The notes below the pieces were generated by a model, which saw only the letters and a program-made list of their open reading frames with translations, searched no databases and was not told where the DNA came from. Positions 53,735 through 62,204 of a stretch of DNA of 64,000 nucleotides are shown one piece after another; the first letter of the stretch is position 1; every line of letters starts with the position of its first letter. Source of the stretch: Verrucomicrobiota bacterium (lineage in GTDB: Bacteria; Verrucomicrobiota; Verrucomicrobiia; Chthoniobacterales; SZAS-18); assembly GCA_018240025.1 (NCBI GenBank), contig JAFEGM010000055.1:480-64479 (forward strand). Reading direction: 5' to 3'. Both the position numbers and the translations under genes were made by a program.

Positions 53735-55012
53735 ATGCCCAGCACCCTGCTCCGTGGCGGACGCATCATCGATCCCGCCCACCAGCGCGACGAAATCGCC
53801 GACCTTCTACTCATCGATGGCCGCATCGCCGCGGCGGAATCGACCCTGCCGCCCGAGACGGAGATGATCGACTGCACCGGGCTCGTCGTCGCGCCGGGCT
53901 TGATCGACATCCACGTGCATCTGCGCGAGCCGGGGCAATCGGCCAAGGAGACCATCGCCACCGGAACGGCCGCGGCCGCGGCGGGCGGATTCACTTCGGT
54001 GGTCTGCATGCCGAACACCGCGCCGGCCATCGACAATCCGAGCGTCGTTTCGTGGATCCAGGAGAAGGCCGCGCGCGAAGGGCTGGTCAATGTCTTCTGC
54101 ACCGGCGCGATCACGAAGGGCCTGGCCGGGGAGGAACTCGCGCCCATCGGCGCGCTGGCCAAGGCCGGCGTGGTGGCGCTGACGGACGACGGGCATTGCG
54201 TGCAGAGCGCCGAAGTCATGCGCCGCGCGCTCGAGTACGCGCGGATGTTCAAGCTGCCGGTCATGGACCATTGCCAGGACTACGCGCTGGTCGGTCGCGG
54301 CGTGATGCATGAAGGCTACTGGAGCACCGTGCTCGGGCTGCCTGGCTGGCCCGCGGCGGGCGAGGAAATGATCGTGCAGCGCAATGCGCTGCTGGCCGAA
54401 CTGACCGGCACGCCCATCCACTGCCAGCACCTCAGCGCCGCCGGCAGCGTCCGCATTCTGCGTGAGGCCCGGGCCCGCGGTGTGGCTCTGAGCGGCGAAG
54501 TCTGCCCGCATCATCTCGCGCTGACCGACGAGGCGCTGCAGGGCTTCGACACCAACTTCAAGATGAACCCGCCGCTGCGCAGCGCGGAGCATGTCGAGGC
54601 GCTCTACGAGGGCATCGCCGACGGCACCATCACCATTCTGGCCAGCGATCACGCACCGCATTGCGGGCACGAGAAGGAGGTCGAATTCGACCAGGCGCCC
54701 TTTGGCATTCTCGGCCTGGAAACCGAACTCGGCCTGTTTCTCGAGCTGCTGGTACATCGCCGTCAGGTGCTCGATCTGCCGCGCCTGCTGGCCATGCTGA
54801 CGGTGAACCCGGCCCGCCTGCTCAAGCTCGACCGCGGCACGCTGGGCGAAGGCGCGGTGGCCGATGTGACCGTGCTCGATCCCACCCTCGCGTGGAAGGT
54901 GGATCGGAATGTCTCCGCCTCGCGCAGTCGCAACACCCCCTTCCACGGCTGGGAGCTGCGCGGCCGCGCGGTGCGGACGATCGTCGGCGGCAGGACGGTC
55001 TGGGAGCTTTGA
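53735..55012 (+). CDS. pyrC: Dihydroorotase
   Basis: 425 residues, amidohydrolase fold. It closes carbamoyl-aspartate to dihydroorotate in pyrimidine synthesis. The zinc motif is DIHVHLREPGQ, followed by FTSVVCMPNTAPAIDNPSVV and later HCQHLSAAGSVRILREA, GEVCPHHLALTDEALQ, and ITILASDHAPHCGHEKEVEFDQAPFGILGLET. This is the class I (long, AllB/PyrC-type) enzyme, whose partner pyrB is often adjacent, but here it is not. Allantoinase is the nearest alternative, but the HLREPG and PFGILGLET pattern favours dihydroorotase. Confidence 0.92.
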   Translation: MPSTLLRGGRIIDPAHQRDEIADLLLIDGRIAAAESTLPPETEMIDCTGLVVAPGLIDIHVHLREPGQSAKETIATGTAAAAAGGFTSVVCMPNTAPAIDNPSVVSWIQEKAAREGLVNVFCTGAITKGLAGEELAPIGALAKAGVVALTDDGHCVQSAEVMRRALEYARMFKLPVMDHCQDYALVGRGVMHEGYWSTVLGLPGWPAAGEEMIVQRNALLAELTGTPIHCQHLSAAGSVRILREARARGVALSGEVCPHHLALTDEALQGFDTNFKMNPPLRSAEHVEALYEGIADGTITILASDHAPHCGHEKEVEFDQAPFGILGLETELGLFLELLVHRRQVLDLPRLLAMLTVNPARLLKLDRGTLGEGAVADVTVLDPTLAWKVDRNVSASRSRNTPFHGWELRGRAVRTIVGGRTVWEL

Positions 55013-55030
55013 GGACGCCCGTCGCTCAAC

Positions 55031-55285
55031 TCACTTGAACCAGCCGTGCTGCTTCAGCCAAACCTCCAGCTGACCGGTGTCGAAATCCGCCAGCAGTTCG
55101 TCGCCGGCCGTCATGGTCGGAGCCTTGGTCTGGCCGCTCAGCTCGCGCATGCGGGCGAAGGCGGCACGGTCGTAGTTCACATCGACGGCCTCGTAGCGGT
55201 AGCCGTGCTCATCGAGCCAGTCCTCCGCCTCCTCGCACCAGGGGCAGCCGGATTTCACGTAGAGCGTGAACGCGGGAATCTCCAT
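55031..55285 (-). CDS. Glutaredoxin-like protein
   Basis: 84 residues from ATG 55285. The redox motif is SGCPWCEEAEDWL (CPWC), followed by QTKAPTMTAGDELLADFDTGQLEVWLKQ. The conserved cis-proline sits in KAPTM rather than the usual TVP. The small size and single domain fit a monomeric glutaredoxin or a NrdH-like thiol donor. It lies 14 bases downstream of the secreted hypothetical gene on the same strand. Confidence 0.87.
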   Translation of the reverse strand: MEIPAFTLYVKSGCPWCEEAEDWLDEHGYRYEAVDVNYDRAAFARMRELSGQTKAPTMTAGDELLADFDTGQLEVWLKQHGWFK

Positions 55286-55299
55286 GCCTTCAGTTCGCG

Positions 55300-55797
55300 T
55301 CAGGCACGGCCGCGGCGGGTGAAAAAGTAGCCGACGCCCACCAGGCCGGCGAGCAGCGAGGCATCGAGAAAGCGCGAGGTCCAATCCCCGAGCGGCTGGG
55401 TCCGCGGCAGCTCCATCTTCGCCACCGGAGCGGCGGATTTGGACGCTGGCGCGGTCGCACCGACGGCGACGGTCGTGGGCACGGGAGAGCTCGCCATTTT
55501 GGCCAGTCGGGCGCGGGCCGACCCCTCGGGCGCGGCGGGCGCGCCGGGCAGCTGCGCGGCGGCCATGGCGGCGGCGAGGTCCTTGGCGTTCGTCACGATC
55601 TCGTCCGATTTCGGCACGGCCGGCGCGTCGGTCCGATACTGCTCGACCAGCGCGCTCGGCTGGAAGGCGTTGTAGGGATCGTTGACCCCGAAGCGGTCAT
55701 CTTCCGGACCGCCGCGGCAAAAGCGGCAGGCCTGGGCTTCGGGCGTGAGCAGCAGCGCCGAAGCCGCGAGCAGCGTAAGCGAGCACCCGCGTTTCAT
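55300..55797 (-). CDS. Secreted protein with C-terminal membrane anchor, function unknown
   Basis: 165 residues from ATG 55797. A signal peptide (CSLTLLAASALLLTPEAQA) precedes ACRFCRGG, a possible CxxC metal or disulfide site. The middle is Ala-rich and disordered. The C-terminus has a membrane segment (LLAGLVGVGYFF) followed by TRRGRA, similar in layout to sortase- or exosortase-type anchors but without PEP. No family recognised. Co-directional with the glutaredoxin gene, so a thiol-redox link is conceivable. Confidence 0.6.
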   Translation of the reverse strand: MKRGCSLTLLAASALLLTPEAQACRFCRGGPEDDRFGVNDPYNAFQPSALVEQYRTDAPAVPKSDEIVTNAKDLAAAMAAAQLPGAPAAPEGSARARLAKMASSPVPTTVAVGATAPASKSAAPVAKMELPRTQPLGDWTSRFLDASLLAGLVGVGYFFTRRGRA

Positions 55798-55878
55798 AGG
55801 CAGACAGCATAACGCCCTTCCGCCCGGAGACAACCCGCCACGCTTGCTGGTCGGCTGGATCGGTCGGTACTTCGTCGC

Positions 55879-56448
55879 ATGAACTGGCTCGCCCACATCT
55901 GGCTCTCCCCGCCGGACCCCCGCCAGCGCCTGGGCAATCTCCTCGCCGACCTTCTCCGTCCGGCCGAGCTCGCCACGCTGCCGCCGGGCTACGCCGCAGG
56001 CGTGGAGCTGCATCGCCACATCGACCACGTCACCGACGCGCACCCGGCCACGCGCCGCACCGCCCAGCGGTTCTGGCCGACCCACCGGCGCGCAGCTGGC
56101 ATCCTGACCGATGTCTTCTTCGATCACGTCCTCGCCGCGCGCTGGGCCGAGTTCGCGACCGTGCCGCTGGGGGAGTTCAATGCCCGCTTTTACGAGGAGA
56201 TTCGTGAACATCTGCCCGAGATTCCCCCCGCCGCGCATCCCGTGGTGGAGCGGCTGATGGCCGAGGACTGGTTCGGCAGTTATGCCACGCTGCCCGGCCT
56301 CGAGGGTATTCTCGGCCGACTCGAAGCGCGCCTGCGCCACCGCCTCGAACTGCGCAGCGCCGTGGCCGTGTTCCCGCCGCACGCCGAGGCCATCGCGGAG
56401 GATTTCCGCGCCGTGGTCGCGGCCATCAAAGGGAAGGATGAAGGATGA
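55879..56448 (+). CDS. acpH: Acyl carrier protein phosphodiesterase (AcpH/DUF479 family)
   Basis: 189 residues. Family pattern: MNWLAHIWLSPPDPRQRLGNLLADLL, then GVELHRHIDHVTDAHPATRRT and GILTDVFFDHVLAARW. The His/Asp-rich motifs form the metal site that removes phosphopantetheine from holo-ACP. The last codons (KDEG and stop) are made by the first two GGATGAA heptamers of the repeat array, so the repeat sets the C-terminus. Confidence 0.88.
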   Translation: MNWLAHIWLSPPDPRQRLGNLLADLLRPAELATLPPGYAAGVELHRHIDHVTDAHPATRRTAQRFWPTHRRAAGILTDVFFDHVLAARWAEFATVPLGEFNARFYEEIREHLPEIPPAAHPVVERLMAEDWFGSYATLPGLEGILGRLEARLRHRLELRSAVAVFPPHAEAIAEDFRAVVAAIKGKDEG

Positions 56449-56477
56449 AGGATGAAGGATGAAGGATGAAGGATGAA
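56436..56477. repeat. GGATGAA heptamer array, six copies
   Basis: Six tandem perfect copies (42 bases). The first two supply the last codons and TGA of acpH (stop 56446-56448). The identical heptamer is at 33796-33851. Confidence 0.97.
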
Positions 56478-56499
56478 GCGCGCGGGCCTCCTTCTTCAT

Positions 56500-56536
56500 C
56501 TTCTTCCTTCCTCCTTGCGCCTTCTTCCTTTTCTTC
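56500..56536. repeat. 37-bp dispersed element, copy 2
   Basis: Identical over 37 bases to 33971-34007 and part of the gap between acpH and the permease gene. As at the first locus, it lies on one side of a GGATGAA array (22 bases after it here, 119 bases after it there). The rest of the 250-base gap 56449-56698 holds no gene. Confidence 0.92.
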
Positions 56537-56698
56537 CCATCCGCGGGACGAGGGCGTCCCGCGGATGGCGCGTCCTTCTTTGCTTGAATCGGCGGCTTCA
56601 GAGGTCGGCGGGAATTTCGCAGCGTTGGCATGGGCTGTGCCCTGACGGGCGCATTCGCCTCGCGCTGCACGTGGGGCTCACTCCCACTCCCAAAACGC

Positions 56699-59104
56699 AT
56701 GAAACCGCTTCGCTCGCTGCTCAAATCGCCTGCCTTCACCTTCGTGGCCGTGGTCACGCTCGCGCTGGGGATCGGCGCGAACACGGCCATGTTCTCGGTC
56801 ATCCACTCGGTGCTGCTCCGGCCGCTGCCCTACCCGAATTACGAGCGGGTCGGCATCGTCTTCGAGGCGGGCGAGAACTTCCCGCAGATGTCGGTCGCGT
56901 GGCCGAACTTCCTCGATTACCGCAGCCAGACGCAGACGATCGAGCATTTCGCCGTCGCGCGGCGCGATTCCTTCAACCTCAGCGGCCTAGAAGGGCGCGA
57001 GCCGGAGATGGTGCAGGGCGCGCTGGTCTCGGCCAATTTCTTCCAGGTCACCGGACTGCCGCCGAAGCTCGGCCGGACCTTCAATGCCGACGAGGACAAG
57101 GTCGGCGGCGCGCCCGTGGTGGTGATCGGCGAGCGACTGTGGACGCGCGTCTTCCAGCGCGATCCGAACATCCTCGGACGCTCGCTGAATTTCGGCAATC
57201 AGCCCTACACGGTCATCGGCGTGATGCCGCTGGAGATGTTCTCGCCGCGGCAGGTCGAGGCTTGGTTCCCGGTCACCCCGCGCAGCGACGCGCCGGGCTG
57301 GGCGGACCGCGGCAATCACCCGGGCCTGATCGGCTGGGTGCGGCTCAAGCCCAATGTCAGTTGGGAGCAGGCGCAGACGGAAATGAAGGGCATCAGCGCG
57401 CGGCTGGAGCAGCTGTTCCCCCAGACCAACCACAAGGTCTCCGCCACGCTGACTCCGCTGCTCGAAAATCAGGTCGGTGAATACCGCCAGGGCCTCGGCA
57501 TTCTCCTCGCTGCCACCGGCCTCGTCCTGCTCATCGCCTGCGCCAACCTGGCCAATCTGCTGGCCGCCCGCGGCGCGGCCCGGGCCAAGGAACTGGCAGT
57601 GCGCGCGGCGCTCGGCGGCAGTCGCTTGCAGCTCGCCCGCGGCATCCTGGCCGAATGCGGTCTGCTGGCCGTGGCGGGTTCCGTGCTGGGGCTGCTGCTC
57701 GCCTATGCCTGCCGGGGCGCGATCCTGGCCATGGCGCCGGGCGACTCGCTCCGCTTCGCGCAGATTTCCATCGATGGCACGGTCTTTCTCTTCACCCTCG
57801 GCCTCGCCCTCACGACCACCTTCCTCTTCGGACTCTGGCCGGCTTGGCGTGCGTCGCGGGCCGATCTTCAGCTCGCCCTCAAATCGGGCGCGCAGGCCGG
57901 GTCCGATTCGCCGCCGGCGCGCCGACTGCGGCATGCGCTGGTCATTGCCGAGATTGCGCTGACCCTCCTGTTGCTGGCGGCTGCGGCGCTCGTGCTGCAG
58001 AGCCTCTCGCTCGTGCGCCAACTGCCGCTCGGTTACGATCTGAGCGGGACCATCTCGGCTCGCGTGACCCTCCCCACGCCGGCCTACGAGGATCGGGAAA
58101 AACGGCGTGTCTTCAGCGAGGCGCTGATGGCCAAGCTGCAGGAAATCCCGGGCGTGGAGCGCGCCGCACTGACGTCGAATCCGCCGCTCCTGACCGGCTG
58201 GCAGTCGTCCTTCACCGTGGCCGGCAAGCCGGAGCCGCCGCAGGGGCAGCGGCCGTTGGCGGAGATGAACGTGATCACGCCGGAATACTTCCAACTCCTG
58301 CGCACCGGGCTGCTGCGCGGGCGGGCGTTCGACGCCAACGACAAGCTCGGTTCGCAGCGGGTCGCCATCATCGACCAGTCCATGGCCGACAAGTACTTCC
58401 CGGGCGAGGACCCCATCGGGCGCCAGCTCATGATGAACACGGGGGCGAACGAGCGGGAGGCCATCACGATCGTCGGCCTCGTCCCGCGGCTGAAGCTCTA
58501 CGGCTTCGAGGAGGCGGAGTTCCCGCTGCCGCAGCTGTATCTCCCGATCCTGCAGGTGCCGTTCAATGACTTCATCGTGCTGGTGCGGACGAATGCCACC
58601 CCGCAGACGATCGAGCCGGCGCTGCGCAAGGCGGTGGCCGCGCTCGATCCCACGCTGCCGATCCACAATCTGCGCACGATGGACGCGCGTCTGGCCGACA
58701 CCTGGGCCACGCCGCGGCTGACCACCAACCTGCTGACCGCCTTCGCCGGGCTCGCGCTGGTCCTCGCCGCGGTCGGCATCTACGGCGTCATGGCCTACGC
58801 CGCCGAGCGCCGCACGCGCGAGTTCGGCGTGCGCCTCGCCCTCGGCGCCACGCCGGCGGAGATGCGCCGGCTCATCTTCACTACCGGCGGCAAGCTGCTC
58901 CTCATCGGGTTGGCCCTCGGCTTGGTCGGTGCCTTTCTGGCCGCGCGGGTGCTGCGCAGCGTACTCTTCGGGGTGAGCGCGTTCGATCCCTTCAGCTACC
59001 TGCTGGCGGCCGGCCTGCTCGCGTTGGCCGCGGTGCTGGCCTGCTGGTGGCCGGCCCGTCGCGCCGCGAAGGTGAATCCCATCGTGGCGCTGCGGACGGA
59101 GTGA
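56699..59104 (+). CDS. ADOP-type duplicated ABC permease (MacB/FtsX fold), orphan
   Basis: 801 residues from ATG 56699. It opens with LLKSPAFTFVAVVTLALGIGANTAMFSVIHSVLLRPLPYPN, the hallmark of the acidobacterial duplicated orphan permeases. A large periplasmic MacB-PCD domain follows, then three membrane segments around LLIACANLANLLAARGAARAKELAVRAALGG, a second MacB-PCD domain, and a final permease half (GVRLALGATPAEMRRL). The ATPase that normally partners an FtsX-type permease is absent. Probably exports or senses envelope substrates; the role is uncertain. Confidence 0.9.
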   Translation: MKPLRSLLKSPAFTFVAVVTLALGIGANTAMFSVIHSVLLRPLPYPNYERVGIVFEAGENFPQMSVAWPNFLDYRSQTQTIEHFAVARRDSFNLSGLEGREPEMVQGALVSANFFQVTGLPPKLGRTFNADEDKVGGAPVVVIGERLWTRVFQRDPNILGRSLNFGNQPYTVIGVMPLEMFSPRQVEAWFPVTPRSDAPGWADRGNHPGLIGWVRLKPNVSWEQAQTEMKGISARLEQLFPQTNHKVSATLTPLLENQVGEYRQGLGILLAATGLVLLIACANLANLLAARGAARAKELAVRAALGGSRLQLARGILAECGLLAVAGSVLGLLLAYACRGAILAMAPGDSLRFAQISIDGTVFLFTLGLALTTTFLFGLWPAWRASRADLQLALKSGAQAGSDSPPARRLRHALVIAEIALTLLLLAAAALVLQSLSLVRQLPLGYDLSGTISARVTLPTPAYEDREKRRVFSEALMAKLQEIPGVERAALTSNPPLLTGWQSSFTVAGKPEPPQGQRPLAEMNVITPEYFQLLRTGLLRGRAFDANDKLGSQRVAIIDQSMADKYFPGEDPIGRQLMMNTGANEREAITIVGLVPRLKLYGFEEAEFPLPQLYLPILQVPFNDFIVLVRTNATPQTIEPALRKAVAALDPTLPIHNLRTMDARLADTWATPRLTTNLLTAFAGLALVLAAVGIYGVMAYAAERRTREFGVRLALGATPAEMRRLIFTTGGKLLLIGLALGLVGAFLAARVLRSVLFGVSAFDPFSYLLAAGLLALAAVLACWWPARRAAKVNPIVALRTE

Positions 59105-59119
59105 GGGATCGAAACGAAA

Positions 59120-59151
59120 ACTCCGACCGCCGGCTCACGGACGGTCGGAGT
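59120..59151. terminator. Hairpin between convergent permease and YegP genes
   Basis: ACTCCGACCG (59120-59129) pairs with CGGTCGGAGT (59142-59151), 10 bp. On the minus strand it is followed by UUUUCGUUUC, so it best serves the minus-strand gene. Confidence 0.7.
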
Positions 59152-59181
59152 GGGAAACGCGCGGCGCAGGTCCGCCGTCGT

Positions 59182-59511
59182 TCAGGCCTCGACGATCTTC
59201 GTCGTGGCGGCATTGCGCACCACTGAGTCGATGCCTTTGTCCCGGGCCGCCTCCGAGGAGTACATCTCGCTCTTGCCGATGATCTGGCCGTTGGTGGCTT
59301 TGAGAACGAAGTAGGGTTCGCCGGCGCTGGAGGCCTTCTTCTCGAAGGCATCGGCGCTCACGCCATTCTTCTGGCAGGAGGCAATCCCGTTCAGCGCGTC
59401 GTCCTTCGAGGCGTAGGATTGGCTGGTCAGGATGATCTCGTGGTTGCCGGCCTTCAGGTTGAACATCGGTTTGCCGGAGGAGGTGTTTTTCAGTTCGTAG
59501 TAGGCGCTCAT
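59182..59511 (-). CDS. YegP family (DUF1508) protein
   Basis: 109 residues made of two similar DUF1508 modules. The first is YYELKNTSSGKPMFNLKAGNHEIILTSQSYASKDDALNGI and the second EPYFVLKATNGQIIGKSEMYSSEAARDKGI. It is a small cytoplasmic protein of unknown function, often found with stress genes. Preceded by the TerB gene on the same strand. Confidence 0.9.
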   Translation of the reverse strand: MSAYYELKNTSSGKPMFNLKAGNHEIILTSQSYASKDDALNGIASCQKNGVSADAFEKKASSAGEPYFVLKATNGQIIGKSEMYSSEAARDKGIDSVVRNAATTKIVEA

Positions 59512-59592
59512 GGGGGTGGGGTTGGGGAATTGCGTGGCCAGAGACCCCGCCGGGCGCGGGTCCGTTCAAACTCTCCCTCGGGTCACCGCCAT

Positions 59593-60459
59593 TCAGCGTC
59601 CGCCGAAGAGCCTCCCCAGCACGCCGCTGACCGCTTCGTAGCCACCGCCTCCGCGGGGAGCAGGCTGCGCATTGCCGCCGCCGCCACCCTGCATCTGACC
59701 GAGCACGCTGAGGATCTGGCCGAGTCCGCCCATGCCGCTGCCGGCCGGCGCGCCGCCGCGGGCCGGAGCCGAGCCGCCACCGCCCATGGCACCCATGACT
59801 TGGCCGAGAATGCCGCCGAGGCCGCCGGCGCTACCGCCAGCCGGAGCCGAGCCGCCGCCCATGGCGCCCATGACTTGGCCCAGGATGTCGCCCAGACCGC
59901 CACCGGAACTGGCCGGGAGACCGCCGGCGGGCGCGCCGCCGCGGCGGGCCATGATCTGCTGCAGGATCATCGGACCGACGGTGGCGAGCAGTCCGGCCAG
60001 CGCGCCGCCGCCCTTGGGCATGCCGAGGCTGCCGAGGAGGCCGTTGAGCGCGCTGGGATCTTCGCCCTGCGCCGCGGCGGTCTGGTACTGATCGACCGCC
60101 TCCTGCTGCTCCTCGGTGATGCCGAGGTATTTGGCCATGGAGGCCACGCGCTCCTGTTCGGCCTCGTTGTAGTCGCCATCCGCCTGGGCGAAGGCGACCA
60201 GGTCGTGCATGAGCGAGAAGCGGAGCTCGCTGTTTTTCAGGACGTCGAGATTCTGCTTCAGCGAGCCGCTGTTCGGGTCCATGGCCGCATCGACCACCCG
60301 CTGCGCTTCCGCGGCGGAGAGGCCGGTCTGCTCGGCCAGGGCGCTGAGGAACTGGCCCTCCGCCTCCGTGGCCTGCCGATCGGCGGTGACGAGCGCGGCG
60401 ATGGCGCCGAGATAGGCCGCGCGCTGAGCGGCAGGGTATTTGGAGAAATCGTGGGACAT
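59593..60459 (-). CDS. TerB-domain protein with tandem Gly-rich C-terminal repeats
   Basis: 288 residues. Residues 1-130 are a TerB-like helical bundle with two acidic turns (TADRQATEAEG, QADGDYNEAEQER), the pattern of the tellurite-resistance metal site. The C-terminal half repeats a unit of about 17-25 residues: GGLGDILGQVMGAMGGG at 187-203, GGLGGILGQVMGAMGGG at 212-228, and a third, MGGLGQILSVLGQMQGGG, at 243-260, ending in VSGVLGRLFGG. The repeats look amphipathic. No TerC, TerD or other ter genes are near. It may be a membrane-interacting or assembly protein; no function is proven. Confidence 0.75.
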   Translation of the reverse strand: MSHDFSKYPAAQRAAYLGAIAALVTADRQATEAEGQFLSALAEQTGLSAAEAQRVVDAAMDPNSGSLKQNLDVLKNSELRFSLMHDLVAFAQADGDYNEAEQERVASMAKYLGITEEQQEAVDQYQTAAAQGEDPSALNGLLGSLGMPKGGGALAGLLATVGPMILQQIMARRGGAPAGGLPASSGGGLGDILGQVMGAMGGGSAPAGGSAGGLGGILGQVMGAMGGGGSAPARGGAPAGSGMGGLGQILSVLGQMQGGGGGNAQPAPRGGGGYEAVSGVLGRLFGGR

Positions 60460-60666
60460 GGTCGAGGAGGTGGGGGTGGATGAGGACTGCGACGCGCCCG
60501 GCGCGCCGAGAGACCGAACGAGCGACTAACGCGTCCGTCAATCGCCGCTCCGAGACTGGGAGGGGCCAAACAGCGCAGCCGGCATCGTCATGACACTCGG
60601 TGTCGCGGAGAAATGCGCGAATCCCTCGCGTCCGGCAGGAACCGGCGTAACGATATCGATCTTCGC

Positions 60667-61689
60667 ATGGGATTGCTGGATCTGATTCGTCGCGCGCCGC
60701 GTCCGCCGAAACGCCTGCTGGGAGTCGGCATGGGCGCCGGACTGCTCGGCGCCGTCTTCCTCGGCCTGCGCTATTTTTTCCGACGCCCGGCCGCCCAGCG
60801 CATTCCAGACGCCATTTCGCCGGCGGTCTTCAAGACGCGCGTCTGCCAGACTTCGGGCGGGCAAATCGTCTATCACGAATCGACCGGCGGCAGCGGCGGT
60901 GGTCCGACCCTCCTCTTCCTACACGGGATCGGTGTGGGCGCTTCTTCCTATGAATGGTCCAAGGTCTATCCGGAGTTCGCCGGCCGGCATCGGGTGCTGG
61001 CGCTCGATTGGATCGGTTTTGGCGAATCCGAGCGTCCGGCCCAGCCGCTAAGCGCCGAGCGCCAGGCGCGGGCGCTGGCCGACTTCATCCAGCGCGTCTG
61101 CCAGGACGGTCGGCCGCTGGTCGCGCTGGCCAGCGGGCAGGGCTGCGGCCTGGCCGTACTGCTGGCGGCGCATCATCCCGAACTGCTCGACCGCCTTTTC
61201 CTGCTCGCTCCGACGGGCCGGCCCGATGCGACCTACTCGCTGCACCTGGCCAGCCGCCTGACGAATCTGAGCCGGGTGGTCTATCGTTATTGGCTGGCCC
61301 GCGAGAAGCCGATCCGCACGTGGCTGGAGCGCGTCGCCTTCGCCCGGCCGAACCGCGTCACCGAGGAAATGGTCAAGGTCCTGGCCGCCTCCGCCCAACA
61401 GGCGCGAGCCGAGGTCGCGATCCACCACTGGCTGCGCGGCGGCCTGAACGTCCCGCTGACCGAGCGTCTCCCGGAAGTGAAACAACCGGTGACCGTGCTC
61501 TGGCCCGAGCGCACCCCCGGCCCGCTGCCGCCGGCCGCGCAGCAGTTCGCCGCGCTCCATCGCCGCACCCGGGTGCTCGGCCTCGACGAAGCCGGCGCGC
61601 TGGCTGCGCTCGAAGTGCCGGAGCAAGTCATCAGCATTCTGGAAGAGGAACTGCGTCCGGAGCTTCGCGTGCTGGGCAAGGCGAGCTGA
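60667..61689 (+). CDS. Membrane-anchored alpha/beta-hydrolase-fold protein with altered nucleophile position
   Basis: 340 residues from ATG 60667; ATG 60613 would add 18 residues. A transmembrane helix lies at about 16-35, then the fold: FLHGIGVG (oxyanion), LALDWIGFGESERP, and HPELLDRLFLLAP. The nucleophile elbow reads ALASGQGCGLA. Aligned to the usual G-x-S-x-G-G, the serine position is Gly157, while Ser156 precedes it. A catalytic His and Asp are not obvious. It may be non-catalytic or use a shifted residue. Divergent from the TerB gene. Confidence 0.75.
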   Translation: MGLLDLIRRAPRPPKRLLGVGMGAGLLGAVFLGLRYFFRRPAAQRIPDAISPAVFKTRVCQTSGGQIVYHESTGGSGGGPTLLFLHGIGVGASSYEWSKVYPEFAGRHRVLALDWIGFGESERPAQPLSAERQARALADFIQRVCQDGRPLVALASGQGCGLAVLLAAHHPELLDRLFLLAPTGRPDATYSLHLASRLTNLSRVVYRYWLAREKPIRTWLERVAFARPNRVTEEMVKVLAASAQQARAEVAIHHWLRGGLNVPLTERLPEVKQPVTVLWPERTPGPLPPAAQQFAALHRRTRVLGLDEAGALAALEVPEQVISILEEELRPELRVLGKAS

Positions 61690-61747
61690 ACGCGAACCCC
61701 GCCGGGAGTTCTTGCCTCCGGCGCAGAGGCGCTCTCCATTGGCGACC

Positions 61748-62200
61748 ATGATGCGTCCCCCGTTCCTGTGCCTGCTCGTGCTGATCCTCGGCCTCTCCGG
61801 CTGCCAGACGGACGAGCAGAAACGCGAAGCGCTGGCGGCCAAAATCCGCGAGAAGACGAGCATCAAGGATCAGTCCGAGGACCACGAGTTCATGGCCTTC
61901 CTGAATCGCCTGCGGGCGGCGGTGGCGGCCAAGGACATGGCTACGGTGGCGAGCATGATGCCGCCCAATTTCCTCTGGCGGCTGGAGCCGGATGGCAGCG
62001 GCGAAGGGGTCTTCGCGCATTGGGACAAGAACAACCTCTGGCCGGAGCTGAATCTCATCCTGCGCGAGCGGTTTTCGCCCAAGGGCAATGTCATGGTGGC
62101 GCCGCGCGAGTTCGTCACCAACCCGAACTACAAGGGCTACCGCGCCGGCATCGCCATCGACGGTGGCGGCTGGAAATTCGTCTATTTCGTCAACAACTGA
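61748..62200 (+). CDS. Lipoprotein, function unknown
   Basis: 150 residues. Lipobox LGLSGCQTD after a short hydrophobic segment (Cys at residue 19). The rest is a compact alpha/beta segment with no match that I recognise. It starts 58 bases after the hydrolase stop and is 4 bases before the ChaN-like gene, so it is probably co-expressed with it. Confidence 0.75.
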   Translation: MMRPPFLCLLVLILGLSGCQTDEQKREALAAKIREKTSIKDQSEDHEFMAFLNRLRAAVAAKDMATVASMMPPNFLWRLEPDGSGEGVFAHWDKNNLWPELNLILRERFSPKGNVMVAPREFVTNPNYKGYRAGIAIDGGGWKFVYFVNN

Positions 62201-62204
62201 GCCG

